Source of the DNA: Gimesia chilikensis
Lineage (GTDB): Bacteria > Planctomycetota > Planctomycetia > Planctomycetales > Planctomycetaceae
NCBI RefSeq assembly: GCF_007744075.1
Contig: NZ_CP036266.1
Location: 6,871,248-6,935,247, forward strand
Direction: 5' to 3'
DNA: 64,000 nt
The notes beneath the pieces are model-generated. The model made no database searches. It worked only from the letters and a program-made list of their open reading frames with translations, and had not been told where the DNA came from. The translations under genes and the position numbers were made by a program. Numbering within the stretch: the first letter of the stretch is position 1; each line of letters begins with the position of its first letter. Positions 1 to 7,899 of this stretch are shown piece by piece.

Positions 1-434
1 CGCAGGGGATTTATCTCCCCCAGTTTCACAGTGCGACCGCTTTTGCAGGGTAGGTTGTGTCGGTAGTTTTTTCAGAGTTACCAACATACTTCATACGTAA
101 AGTATTCATATTTTATTGGATAATTTTGTCATAAATCCGTCTGTGATGAAGATCGTCTTTCTGTGCGCCAGGGACTGTAAAGCAGCTTACAAAAGCAGTT
201 CCAGCAGGCAGGACTTGCCTGTGACTTGAATACTCAAACTCTGAAATTCATGGAGTTTACAGCTCAGACTTTGAGAGCAGGAGAAGGGGGATTTTTCTTT
301 GATTTGCCGTATCCTCAGTTTAAATTCAGAGTCAAATGTGAGATAACTCACAGAACAATTGAGGAGCGGGTTTTAGTCTTAACTCCTTGTCTGAAATTTC
401 ATTCTTTCCTGCGATAGAAACGTTGAGGTATTCC
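1..434. other. Gene-free leader region upstream of the MNIO operon
   Basis: I see no convincing gene in this stretch. A 63-codon open frame at 226-417 has no ribosome binding site and no recognisable composition. Two small symmetric elements are visible. One is an interrupted inverted repeat ATACTT (86-91) / AAGTAT (100-105) around a TACGTA core. The other is a short hairpin CAGGCA (205-210) / TGCCTG (216-221). Either could belong to the 5' regulatory region of the precursor gene at 435, or to the end of an upstream gene outside the window. No clear -35/-10 pair could be fixed. Confidence 0.5.
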
Positions 435-974
435 ATGAAACGTCCTGATCTCAATCGACGTGATTTTAATCGAATGACACTCGCCGCCTTTGGTGGGATG
501 GTCGCTGGCTCGATGACGGGCTGCCAGCCAAAATCAGAACCAGCTCCGCAGACACCAGCAACCGGTGACGAAGCCGGTAGTACAACCTCTGAAGGACACG
601 ATGATCACGACCACGATCATGCCGATGATGCAGGAGCGGCAAAGGGAAATAAAGATGTCAGCCTGCTGATGAAAGAGCCACACGTCTGTCGTGGACTGAA
701 TACCTGCAAAGGAACGAACGCAGGCATCAAAAACGACTGTGCTGGCCTGGGTGCCTGTGCTTCTGTCGCCGAGCATGCCTGCTCTGGTCAGAACGAGTGC
801 AAAGGCCAGGGTGGCTGTGGCACCAACCCCGGTATGAATTCCTGTAAAGGAAAAGGGGGCTGTCATATTCCGCTGATGGAAGGTGCCTGGAAACTGGCCC
901 GCGCTGAATTCGAAAAAGCGATGGAAAAAGCCGGCAAGAAAGTCGGTCCCGCTCCAGAACCTAAAAAAGAGTAA
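435..974 (+). CDS. Cys/His-rich bufferin-like RiPP precursor with Tat-lipoprotein leader
   Basis: This 179-residue protein is the probable substrate of the MNIO enzyme encoded just downstream. The leader holds a twin-arginine motif (RR at 8-9 in NRRDFNR), a hydrophobic segment, and a lipobox MTGC ending at Cys30, so it should be exported folded and lipid-anchored. Residues 54-65 form a His/Asp tract suited to metal binding. The core at 85-143 has nine cysteines at 85, 91, 102, 108, 116, 122, 128, 137 and 143. These fall into five C-x-G-x3-C units (CX5C), three of them with NxCKG. The tail is charged. The start at 435 is preferred over the in-frame ATG at 387 because the leader begins there. 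BufA-type precursors of DUF692 operons also carry CxGxNxCKG repeats, and known bufferins sequester copper. The Tat lipoprotein leader is unusual. The copper role is inferred. Confidence 0.75.
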   Translation: MKRPDLNRRDFNRMTLAAFGGMVAGSMTGCQPKSEPAPQTPATGDEAGSTTSEGHDDHDHDHADDAGAAKGNKDVSLLMKEPHVCRGLNTCKGTNAGIKNDCAGLGACASVAEHACSGQNECKGQGGCGTNPGMNSCKGKGGCHIPLMEGAWKLARAEFEKAMEKAGKKVGPAPEPKKE

Positions 975-995
975 TCTCGCATAAAGTAAAATTCG

Positions 996-1038
996 ACAGG
1001 CTCCTGATCCAGCACATTGGATCAGGGGCCTGTTTTTT
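996..1038 (+). terminator. Intrinsic terminator between precursor and MNIO genes
   Basis: A 15-bp stem (996-1010 pairing with 1019-1033, one G-T pair, loop AGCACATT) is followed by a run of T residues to 1038. It lies 21 bases after the precursor stop and 62 bases before the MNIO start. It should end most transcripts after the precursor, leaving lower read-through into the enzyme genes. Confidence 0.85.
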
Positions 1039-1100
1039 GAGCCAGATCACCACACTGTAAACACAACAGCACCCGGGAAATCGCTCAGAGGGAAAGACGA

Positions 1101-2024
1101 ATGACAGAGCCGCGTCTTGGACATGAAAATCTCGGACTGGGAGTCGGTCTGCGGACCGTTCACTTCTCACACATTCTGGAACATCAGCCGGAAGTCGACT
1201 GGTTCGAAATCATTTCCGAAAACTTCATGGATTCACAGGGACGCCCCCGCCACGTTCTGGAGCAGATTGCAGAGCGCTACCCGATCGTCATGCATGGGGT
1301 CTCCCTCTCAATCGGCAGCACCGATCCCCTCAATCGGGACTATCTCCATAAACTGAAAACACTGGCCAACTCAGTTAATGCCCGCTGGATTTCAGACCAT
1401 GTCTGCTGGACGGGAGTGGCAGGTCGGAACACCCACGACCTGCTGCCGATTCCCTACACTGAAGCGACGCTGACGCATATCGTCGAACGGATTCGTACTG
1501 TTCAGGAGATTCTTGAACGGCCCCTGATCCTCGAAAATCCGAGCAGCTATCTCGAGTTTCAAGATTCGACCATGAGTGAGTGTGAATTTATCTGTCGCAT
1601 GGCGGAAGAAGCCGATTGTGGACTGCTGCTGGATGTCAATAACGTCTATGTCTCGAGCGTGAATCATGAATTTGATCCCGTCTCTTACGTAGAGTCAATT
1701 CCGGCAGAACGGGTCGTGCAGTGTCACCTGGCGGGCCACACGAACTGTGGCACGCATCTGATTGACACGCACAACGGCCATGTGGTGAATCCGGTCTGGA
1801 ATCTGTTTCAATTGCTACATCAGCGTACGGGAGGCGTGGCAACACTACTGGAATGGGACGCTGACATTCCGCCTTTCCCGACCGTGCACGCAGAAGTCTT
1901 AAAAGCCCGGCAATACATGGATGAAAACCTGGTCATCCCAGCGCAGGATTCCCCGGAAAGCGGGTCTATCCAGTCTGAGGCAATCCCGCATCCGGCTTCA
2001 TTTATCGCGGCAGAATTCGAATGA
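1101..2024 (+). CDS. MNIO-family (DUF692) multinuclear non-heme iron oxidative enzyme, BufB-like
   Basis: The 307-residue product is a TIM-barrel DUF692 protein, the family of multinuclear non-heme iron enzymes that modify cysteines in RiPP precursors (methanobactin MbnB, bufferin BufB). Family motifs are in order: MHGVS (64-68), SDH (98-100), LLPIPY near 114, LENPS (144-148), LLDVNN (176-181), HLAGH (209-213), DTH (222-224) and EWD (251-253). These supply the His, Asp and Glu metal ligands. The length is normal for the family. The start is the first ATG after a purine-rich AGAGGGAAAGA stretch. The stop overlaps the next gene by 4 bases (ATGA), so the two are translationally coupled. The likely substrate is the Cys-rich protein at 435-974. 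The chemistry on that substrate (for example thiooxazole or oxazolone formation) is inferred from the family. Confidence 0.9.
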   Translation: MTEPRLGHENLGLGVGLRTVHFSHILEHQPEVDWFEIISENFMDSQGRPRHVLEQIAERYPIVMHGVSLSIGSTDPLNRDYLHKLKTLANSVNARWISDHVCWTGVAGRNTHDLLPIPYTEATLTHIVERIRTVQEILERPLILENPSSYLEFQDSTMSECEFICRMAEEADCGLLLDVNNVYVSSVNHEFDPVSYVESIPAERVVQCHLAGHTNCGTHLIDTHNGHVVNPVWNLFQLLHQRTGGVATLLEWDADIPPFPTVHAEVLKARQYMDENLVIPAQDSPESGSIQSEAIPHPASFIAAEFE

Positions 2025-2902
2025 GTCAGCAACCACGCCATCTGGAGCAGATTCAGCGCTGGATGCAGGCCGTAATTACCTGGCCGGGTGAAATCCAGGA
2101 TGGAATTGCTTCAGAGGATGCGCAGTCTGCGATCCCTCTCAACCCTGATGAACTCGAAACCGTGATTACCCGCTCCAGCCAATTGACCAGTCAGGAACGC
2201 ATTGGAATCTATGCCAACGCCTATTACGCCCGGTTACTGGAATGCCTGAGTGAGGAATACCCGGCACTGATCGCGGTTCTGGGAGAGACCGCATTTGGGG
2301 CTTTCTGTATGCAATATCTGCAGTCGTGTCCCTCAACCAGTTATACCCTGGGGGATCTGGGCGCCCAGTTCCCTGAATTCCTCTCTGAAAACAGACCGGC
2401 TCGGGAACAGTCAGACGAACCGGACTGGACCGATTTCCTCGTGGAAGTCGCAACGCTGGAGCGACTTTACAGCGAAGTCTTCGATGGACCGGGCATCGAG
2501 CAGACGCCCCTGTTGACGCCGGAAAAACTGAACTCCCTCTCTCCCGAAGAGTGGCCTGAACTGAAACTGCAGTTAGCGCCCTGCTTCCGACTGTGCCGGT
2601 TCCACTATCCTGTGCACGAATTCATTACCTCTGTCCGGAAGTCAGAAGAGCCAGCCATTCCGGTCCCCCAAACCACCTGGCTGGCGATCACCCGCCGCAA
2701 CTTTGTTGTCCGACGCGAGAGCATTTCCGAGCCTGAATACTTACTGCTTTCACAATTGCAGGAGGGACGGAGAATCGGAGAAGCGATAGCCGTGCTGATA
2801 GAAGCAAAACTGCTGGATCCCGAAGATCTCGTCGCTCATCTGCACGAATGGTTTCGCCACTGGACTGCCGCGGCGTTCATTATTGGATTTACAACTGAGT
2901 AA
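2021..2902 (+). CDS. DUF2063 partner protein of the MNIO enzyme, BufC-like
   Basis: The 293-residue protein matches the DUF2063 pattern ('putative DNA-binding domain'). The signature segment around 59-97 reads RIGIYANAYYARLLECL, then a EYPALIAVLG turn. It is followed by TLGDLGAQFPEFL near 110-122 and the VATLERLYSEVFDG segment near 145. In MNIO systems this family acts as a partner that binds the precursor leader and presents it to the oxidase; the older DNA-binding label is not supported by its context. The start overlaps the stop of the MNIO gene in an ATGA, so both are made in fixed ratio. The C-terminal half (about 180-293) is the second lobe of the family. No terminator was seen after it. 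Confidence 0.85.
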   Translation: MSQQPRHLEQIQRWMQAVITWPGEIQDGIASEDAQSAIPLNPDELETVITRSSQLTSQERIGIYANAYYARLLECLSEEYPALIAVLGETAFGAFCMQYLQSCPSTSYTLGDLGAQFPEFLSENRPAREQSDEPDWTDFLVEVATLERLYSEVFDGPGIEQTPLLTPEKLNSLSPEEWPELKLQLAPCFRLCRFHYPVHEFITSVRKSEEPAIPVPQTTWLAITRRNFVVRRESISEPEYLLLSQLQEGRRIGEAIAVLIEAKLLDPEDLVAHLHEWFRHWTAAAFIIGFTTE

Positions 2903-3255
2903 GTGGAGCAACTGCTGATCTCAGAGCGGATTTCCGGGACTTGAGACGAAATCAAGCGAATTCAATTTTTGCTTCAAAATCGTGCCTGTTGAAAAGAATG
3001 GGAAATTTAGATAGTCTGGCAAAAGAATTACTGCTCAAAATCAAGGGAATATCGGCTCCGCAGGCAGATACAAATCAACAAATCAGGATGTATTGTCGCC
3101 TGACAGGTCGCCGCCTCAAAGCACCCGCGTGCCCCGCATTGACACAAAAACGGCTCGGAATTACAGTCCCGACTTATAAAAATTACACACGGAATATTCT
3201 TTAGCTTATTTTCAAGAAAATGATCAGCAGCGGGGCTGTCAGGGAGGGCAGCAAT
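2903..3255. other. Gene-free stretch between MNIO operon and amidase gene
   Basis: About 350 bases carry no supportable gene. An open frame of 87 codons beginning with TTG at 2941 has an atypical composition and no ribosome binding site. The end of the stretch (3242-3247, GGGAGG) is the ribosome binding site of the next gene. The promoter of the amidase gene probably lies in the AT-rich segment 3170-3210. Confidence 0.5.
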
Positions 3256-3993
3256 ATGAAGGGCATCATCATGTGTTGTGTTGCAATGTTGCCAGCCTTT
3301 GAAATCGCGGGGTGTACGCAACGAAACTCCCTGCCTCCTGTGACTATTAATTCCCCCGCTCCCATGCCAGCCCCTCAATACCCGGCTCAAGCAGCAAAGC
3401 CAGCCCCCACGGGGCCTCTGTTTACCACGCCTCCGACGATTGCAATCGAACCGTCAAACCCCTGGAAACCCGAAGCAGAGGTGCGTGACTGGGAATATAT
3501 TGTGATTCATCACACCGCGTCGTCATCAGGCAGTGTCGAGAGCATTCACGAACTGCACAGCAAGAAAAAGGATAAATCCGGTAATTCCTGGCTGGGAATC
3601 GGTTATCACTTCGTGATTGGCAATGGCAATGGCATGCCCGACGGAGAGATCGAATCCACCTTCCGCTGGCGTGAGCAGATGCATGGAGCCCATGCAGGAA
3701 ATAATGCGTACAACCAGAAAGGGATCGGGATCTGTCTGGTTGGAAATTTTGAAAATGAACCTCCCACAGACGCACAAATGGCTGCTGTGAAGAAGCTCGT
3801 GGGAGTACTCAAAGCGGAATACAATATCTCCAGCCAGAACGTACAGGGACACCGCGATGTGAAAGCGACCGCCTGCCCCGGGAAATACTTCCCCATGAGC
3901 GAAGTCGCCTCTGCCGTTGATCTGCCCGTTCTGGGATCAACGTCCCCACCTGAACCCACGAGAAAACCTGAGATCGAACTGGCTCAGGAATAG
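3256..3993 (+). CDS. N-acetylmuramoyl-L-alanine amidase (amidase_2/PGRP-like) lipoprotein
   Basis: This enzyme probably hydrolyses the bond between N-acetylmuramic acid and L-alanine in peptidoglycan. The 245-residue protein starts at 3256, 8 bases after a strong GGGAGG site; an in-frame ATG at 3220 lacks one. A short hydrophobic leader ends in a lipobox at Cys20 (EIAGC), followed by a Pro/Ala-rich linker (about 30-60). The catalytic domain shows the zinc ligands His85 (IVIHHTAS), His199 (QGHRDV) and Cys207 (TACPG). It also has the family segments [11 protein letters not shown] (about 114-124) and [11 protein letters not shown] (about 156-166). Cys as the third ligand matches T7-lysozyme/PGRP types rather than AmpD, which uses Asp. 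It should sit at the outer or inner membrane facing the periplasm. The gene appears monocistronic. Confidence 0.85.
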   Translation: MKGIIMCCVAMLPAFEIAGCTQRNSLPPVTINSPAPMPAPQYPAQAAKPAPTGPLFTTPPTIAIEPSNPWKPEAEVRDWEYIVIHHTASSSGSVESIHELHSKKKDKSGNSWLGIGYHFVIGNGNGMPDGEIESTFRWREQMHGAHAGNNAYNQKGIGICLVGNFENEPPTDAQMAAVKKLVGVLKAEYNISSQNVQGHRDVKATACPGKYFPMSEVASAVDLPVLGSTSPPEPTRKPEIELAQE

Positions 3994-4050
3994 CCCTACC
4001 AGACAACCCCACATTTAAGACTACCCCCTGATTCACTCACTGAAAGCAAA

Positions 4051-4827
4051 ATGAAAATGGATTATTCTCAACGTCTTAAATGGATTGAACATGTTTTACA
4101 GACAGAGAGCAGAGGGTTAGACCGTCTCGATACTTCAGGCAGCAACTCGGAACCGACCTCGGAGACAGAGACCACTCTGAATCTGCCGCTGAAGCATATT
4201 TCCCTGTTTCGCCCTGAACATTACCAGTCGGGTTACGCTTATCCGCTCGTGATCTGGTTGCATCCTGATTGTGGATCAGAACACGACCTGCATACCGTAA
4301 TGCCCAAAATCAGTACCCGGAATTATCTGGGGCTTTCATTCCGGGCTCCGGCCATTGATCCCAAAGCACCACAGAACGGCTATCGCTGGCCCGACAGCCA
4401 GTTGTTTATTGAGTTGTTTCTCAGTCAGGTGGAACAGACGGTAGAAGAATTGAAAAAGGTATTCCACATCCATCCCGATCGGATTTATCTGGCAGGGAAG
4501 GGCACCGGTTGTTCAATTGCCACCCGCCTGCTGCTGCAGTCAGAGAACCTGTTTGCGGGAGCCGCTCTCCTGGAGGGACATTTCAGCAAGCATGATTTCC
4601 AGTACCAGGAAACCGGTAATCTCGCAGGAAAACGGATTCTGCTGGATCCACAGCACTCCCAGCAGCCCCTGTCCACACAGCGACTGATGAGACTCTGGAA
4701 AACCAGAGGCGCGGATGTCCAACTCCCGCATCCGTCTCAGCATTCAGGACAAAACCAGGGGCGCGAACTTCTGCGGGCCCTCGATTACTGGATCATGGAA
4801 GGAATTTCTACTGCGAAGCTGGCCTGA
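4051..4827 (+). CDS. Alpha/beta-hydrolase-fold protein (phospholipase/carboxylesterase-like), nucleophile missing
   Basis: The 258-residue protein resembles the PF02230/dienelactone-hydrolase group of alpha/beta hydrolases. It has a strand-turn PLVIWLHPDCG (65-75) with an oxyanion-like region. A helix-lead segment RIYLAGKGTG (about 144-153) sits where the nucleophile elbow should be. The consensus G-x-S-x-G is here G-K-G-T-G, so the catalytic Ser position (151) is Gly. The C-terminal histidine region (LPHPSQHSGQ, about 225) is partly kept. No signal peptide is visible, so it is probably cytoplasmic. The protein may have lost hydrolase activity and serve in binding or regulation. A neighbouring Ser155 or Thr152 taking over is possible but unproven. 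ATG 4057 is an alternative start. It is not evidently in an operon. Confidence 0.6.
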   Translation: MKMDYSQRLKWIEHVLQTESRGLDRLDTSGSNSEPTSETETTLNLPLKHISLFRPEHYQSGYAYPLVIWLHPDCGSEHDLHTVMPKISTRNYLGLSFRAPAIDPKAPQNGYRWPDSQLFIELFLSQVEQTVEELKKVFHIHPDRIYLAGKGTGCSIATRLLLQSENLFAGAALLEGHFSKHDFQYQETGNLAGKRILLDPQHSQQPLSTQRLMRLWKTRGADVQLPHPSQHSGQNQGRELLRALDYWIMEGISTAKLA

Positions 4828-5038
4828 GTCATGTTCTCTGCCCACAGCTGATTGCGCCTGTACAGTTTCAATTACGACGATTAATCGGTTTATGCCGAAG
4901 TTTCCTGTCGTAATGCGTCCGGTCTGGCCGATGAATTAACTGGAACCCGGTACCGACACCGGAGTCCGACTGCTGAAATTTACGGGCAGCCTTTTGTGGA
5001 CTGTTCGCTTTATTCTACCGACCGGCAAGGAGAGAACT

Positions 5039-5344
5039 ATGATGGTGCGGCGTCTCATGCTCGCAGGGTTGTTCCTGTTTGTGGTTGGGTTGGCCACGTC
5101 TTTTTCCCCTGCTGATGCACAGGCAGCCGGACGCGGACAACCAACCGACTGGAAACGATTCTACTATTACCCCTATGTCTATTATCCCCAGAACTTCCAG
5201 CGACCTCAGGGGAGTTATGACAATCTCTATTACCGCTATCCGGAAAATATGAGAATCCCGGTTTACAACAAAGACTGGCACAACTTCTACCCCAGTGATC
5301 GCCCTTACCACAAAGGCAATCACTTCTATCTGGACGTCTTTTAA
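5039..5344 (+). CDS. Small Tyr-rich secreted protein of unknown function
   Basis: I do not recognise this protein. It is about 101 residues long. An AGGAGAG site at 5028-5034 selects one of the adjacent ATG codons at 5039 or 5042. A hydrophobic signal peptide ends near an ADAQA site (about 25-29 residues in). The mature part is about 70 residues and is very rich in Tyr, Pro, Asn and Arg, with repeated patterns such as FYYYPYVYYPQNF, LYYRYPENM and FYPSDRPYHKGNHFY. It has no cysteines and no membrane segment after the signal. Such composition suggests a periplasmic or surface structural protein. A clean terminator follows at 5393-5423, so the gene is a single transcription unit or the end of one. 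Confidence 0.65.
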   Translation: MMVRRLMLAGLFLFVVGLATSFSPADAQAAGRGQPTDWKRFYYYPYVYYPQNFQRPQGSYDNLYYRYPENMRIPVYNKDWHNFYPSDRPYHKGNHFYLDVF

Positions 5345-5392
5345 AAGACTCCCTGCGTGACTCTCTACAGCACGCCCCGTGATCTGAACACC

Positions 5393-5423
5393 AAAGCCTG
5401 CGAAGTATTTCGCAGGCTTTTTT
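5393..5423 (+). terminator. Intrinsic terminator after the Tyr-rich protein gene
   Basis: A perfect 12-bp inverted repeat (AAAGCCTGCGAA at 5393-5404, TTCGCAGGCTTT at 5409-5420) with a GTAT loop is followed by T residues to 5423. Its flanking A and T runs would let it act in both directions. Confidence 0.9.
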
Positions 5424-5603
5424 AATTCCCCTCTGAGAACTGAATTTCCAGTCAGTTCCACTTTCCACAATCGACACTGACATTCTAAAATTACCCCAGA
5501 ACGAATCCTGGCTCAGGAATCACAGTTTCACTTTTCCCAGGCAATAGACCTCCCCTGACCAGCCCTCCGATCCCAATTCAAAACGCCCGGCAGTTACAGC
5601 TTT

Positions 5604-6350
5604 ATGTCAAACGAAAAAACGGAAGGTATCATCATTCGACTGGCCGACTTCAGCGAGTCGAGCAAAGTGGTTACCTGGTTTACGCGGGACTTTGGGAAAA
5701 CTGCGTGTCTGGCGAAAGGTGCCAAGCGGCTGAAAAGCTCATTTGAGGCTGCTATTGACTTACTTGCCACATGTCGGATAGTCTTCATCCGAAAATCTTC
5801 CGGCGGGCTCGATATTCTTACCGAAGCCCAGCTCGTGAATCGTTTTCGACCTTATCCTGGAAATCTGTCTCACCTGTATGTGGGGTATTATATCGCAGAA
5901 CTGCTGGATGCTCTGACAGAGGAGTACGATCCTCATCCGGAGCTGTACGATGCAGTCTGCGAAACAATACAGCACCTGCAGGAACAAGACGATTTCCAGA
6001 AACCTTTGATTAAATTTGAATTAACCATATTAGAGGAGATCGGTCAGCTTCCTCAGTTCGAATACTGTGCCGGCTGTAACGGCGAACTGGGGCCTGCTGA
6101 AGCGTATCTCTATGATGCCCACAACGGCGGAGTGTATTGCCGGGATTGTGAACAGCAGAGACACGGAAATGTGCGTGTCTCGCGGGGAACCATCTCGGTA
6201 CTGCAGAAACTGTCAACTGAAAAAACGGTACTGTCCCAGCGACTGAACCTGTCCCTTCAACAACAACGCGAGATTCGACACCTGCTGTCAACTACCATGT
6301 CCCATATCCTGGGGCGTCGCCCCAAAATGGCGTCCTACCTCAAACTGTAA
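5604..6350 (+). CDS. recO: DNA repair protein RecO
   Basis: RecO loads RecA on SSB-coated single-stranded DNA with RecR (RecFOR pathway) in the cytoplasm. The 248-residue product has the typical length. The N-terminal OB-fold begins EGIIIRLADFSESSKVV and continues with the GKTACLAKGAKR segment (about 31-42). The C-terminal helical part holds a zinc knuckle with Cys155, Cys158, Cys179 and Cys182. The helix that follows (about 190-240) ends in the RPKMASYLKL tail. It begins the group recO, BamD-like, LptE-like and TIGR03009-like, all on the plus strand, although each gap is 30-190 bases, so a single operon is only likely. Confidence 0.92.
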   Translation: MSNEKTEGIIIRLADFSESSKVVTWFTRDFGKTACLAKGAKRLKSSFEAAIDLLATCRIVFIRKSSGGLDILTEAQLVNRFRPYPGNLSHLYVGYYIAELLDALTEEYDPHPELYDAVCETIQHLQEQDDFQKPLIKFELTILEEIGQLPQFEYCAGCNGELGPAEAYLYDAHNGGVYCRDCEQQRHGNVRVSRGTISVLQKLSTEKTVLSQRLNLSLQQQREIRHLLSTTMSHILGRRPKMASYLKL

Positions 6351-6381
6351 TCAATTCATTTTCCTCAGGTGGAAGTCACGG

Positions 6382-7854
6382 ATGACCATGTCCACTTATG
6401 ATCGACTTAATAAAACTTCACGCGTATTCCGCACTGTAGTTCAGGCTCTGATTCTCAGCGTCTGTATCAGTGCCACGGGCTGCGCCATGTTCAGCGACCG
6501 TTCGACCGGATTATCCGCGTGGAAACCGCCCTGGTCTAAAAAAAGCGTGACCGATGATCCCACTATCGACAACGTACGCGGCCCTATGCAGCGCGTGCTG
6601 CAGACAGCGATGTGGAAAAAAGAACGGGAATCCAATTTCATCAAACCTGGCGTTGGTGCAACTGAATACAAAAAAGCCCAGGAATTGTTTGACGCCAAGA
6701 ATTACAAAGAGGCTGAAAAAGAATTCAAGGCTATCGTCAAGAAATTCAAAAACGATCCCATTCGAGAAGACGCTCAATTCATGATCGCCGAGTGTCAGTT
6801 TGCCCGGAAGCGATACTCCTGGGCGCAGGACAGCTACGATCAGTTGCTGGTAGATTTCCCTTCTACACGTCACCTCGATCAGACGACCAAGCGGATGTTT
6901 ACCATCGCACGCCACTGGTTACAGGATCCTTCGATCATTTCCGGTAGTGAAGTCCAGCAGGTTAACCTGGAGGAACCGGGCTCGGACTCCCCCGAACTGC
7001 CCGATGATGGTAAAAAACGCAGCAGCCGCTGGGCACTGGTGCCCAACCTGTTTGACCGCAGTCGCCCTGTGTTCGATACCGAAAACCGTGCTCTCGAAGC
7101 CCTCAAATCCATCTGGCTGCATGACCCCACCGGTCCCCTGGCCGATGACGCTCTGATGCTGACCGCCAGTCACTACCTGCAGAAGGGGCGTTACATGGAT
7201 GCAGACCGAACATTCGGCCTGCTGCGTGAAGAGTATCCAAAAAGCCCCCACCTGAAGGATGCCTTCATGCTGGGAACGCACGTGAAACTCATGTCTTATC
7301 AGGGTCCCCGCTACGATGCCACCGTGCTCGACGATGCTGGAAACCTGAAAGAAACCACACTGCGAATGTTCCCCAACGCCGACAAACAACGGCTGAAGAC
7401 GGAACTTCAGAAAATCGAATACGCGAAAGCGAAGCGTGAGTGGGAGACCGTTCAATACTGGATGCGCCGCAGCAAACCCAAGTCAGCTGCTGTGTACTGT
7501 AACCTGCTGATCGAACATTATCCCACGTCTCCCTTTGCCAATCAGGCCCGCGATCTGCTGGCCGAACTGGGACGCGATAACACGAATCATCTCTGGGCCA
7601 ATTACGCGGTGCCAGGGAAAAAGTCAGCTGAAAAAGAACCAGAACCATCTCGCTTCTCACTTCCGGGCATTCCCGGTTTTGGCAGCGACGAACCCAAGGC
7701 GGTTCCCGCCCCGTCCAAAGCACCTGCTGAGCAGGCACCCGCTGAGGATACGGGACTTGAACCACCGGCCCGTTTGAGACTGGATGGACTGGACGAACCG
7801 ATTAGAAGAATTCCGTCAGACGGAGAACCGGAACCGGCACGGATCCAACTATAA
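6382..7854 (+). CDS. BamD-like outer membrane assembly lipoprotein with TPR repeats
   Basis: The 490-residue protein carries a lipoprotein signal with lipobox ATGC at Cys34. The tetratricopeptide-like region at about 90-190 contains a YKKAQELFDAKNYKEAEKEF helix pair and a DAQFMIAECQFARKRYSWA pair. A second set at about 235-300 includes LTASHYLQKGRYMDADRTF. This pattern matches the BamD/YfiO family, which helps the BAM complex insert beta-barrel proteins in the outer membrane. It is about twice as long as proteobacterial BamD (about 245), with a central linker and a Pro/Ala/Glu-rich C-terminal tail (from about 415). The start at 6382 follows an AGGTGGA site by 8 bases. Its neighbour is an LptE-like lipoprotein, which supports an outer-membrane biogenesis locus. 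A general TPR role other than BAM is possible. Confidence 0.7.
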   Translation: MTMSTYDRLNKTSRVFRTVVQALILSVCISATGCAMFSDRSTGLSAWKPPWSKKSVTDDPTIDNVRGPMQRVLQTAMWKKERESNFIKPGVGATEYKKAQELFDAKNYKEAEKEFKAIVKKFKNDPIREDAQFMIAECQFARKRYSWAQDSYDQLLVDFPSTRHLDQTTKRMFTIARHWLQDPSIISGSEVQQVNLEEPGSDSPELPDDGKKRSSRWALVPNLFDRSRPVFDTENRALEALKSIWLHDPTGPLADDALMLTASHYLQKGRYMDADRTFGLLREEYPKSPHLKDAFMLGTHVKLMSYQGPRYDATVLDDAGNLKETTLRMFPNADKQRLKTELQKIEYAKAKREWETVQYWMRRSKPKSAAVYCNLLIEHYPTSPFANQARDLLAELGRDNTNHLWANYAVPGKKSAEKEPEPSRFSLPGIPGFGSDEPKAVPAPSKAPAEQAPAEDTGLEPPARLRLDGLDEPIRRIPSDGEPEPARIQL

Positions 7855-7899
7855 ACCTCTCTGCCTGGCAGAATTGTATCACCCTGTATGACTTAGCTT

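Noticed and set aside
226-417. 63-codon plus-strand frame upstream of the precursor gene
   Set aside because: No ribosome binding site, overlaps the leader of the real gene, and no recognisable composition.
2941-3204. 87-codon frame in the gap before the amidase gene
   Set aside because: Starts with TTG without a site, composition unlike neighbours, no family recognised.
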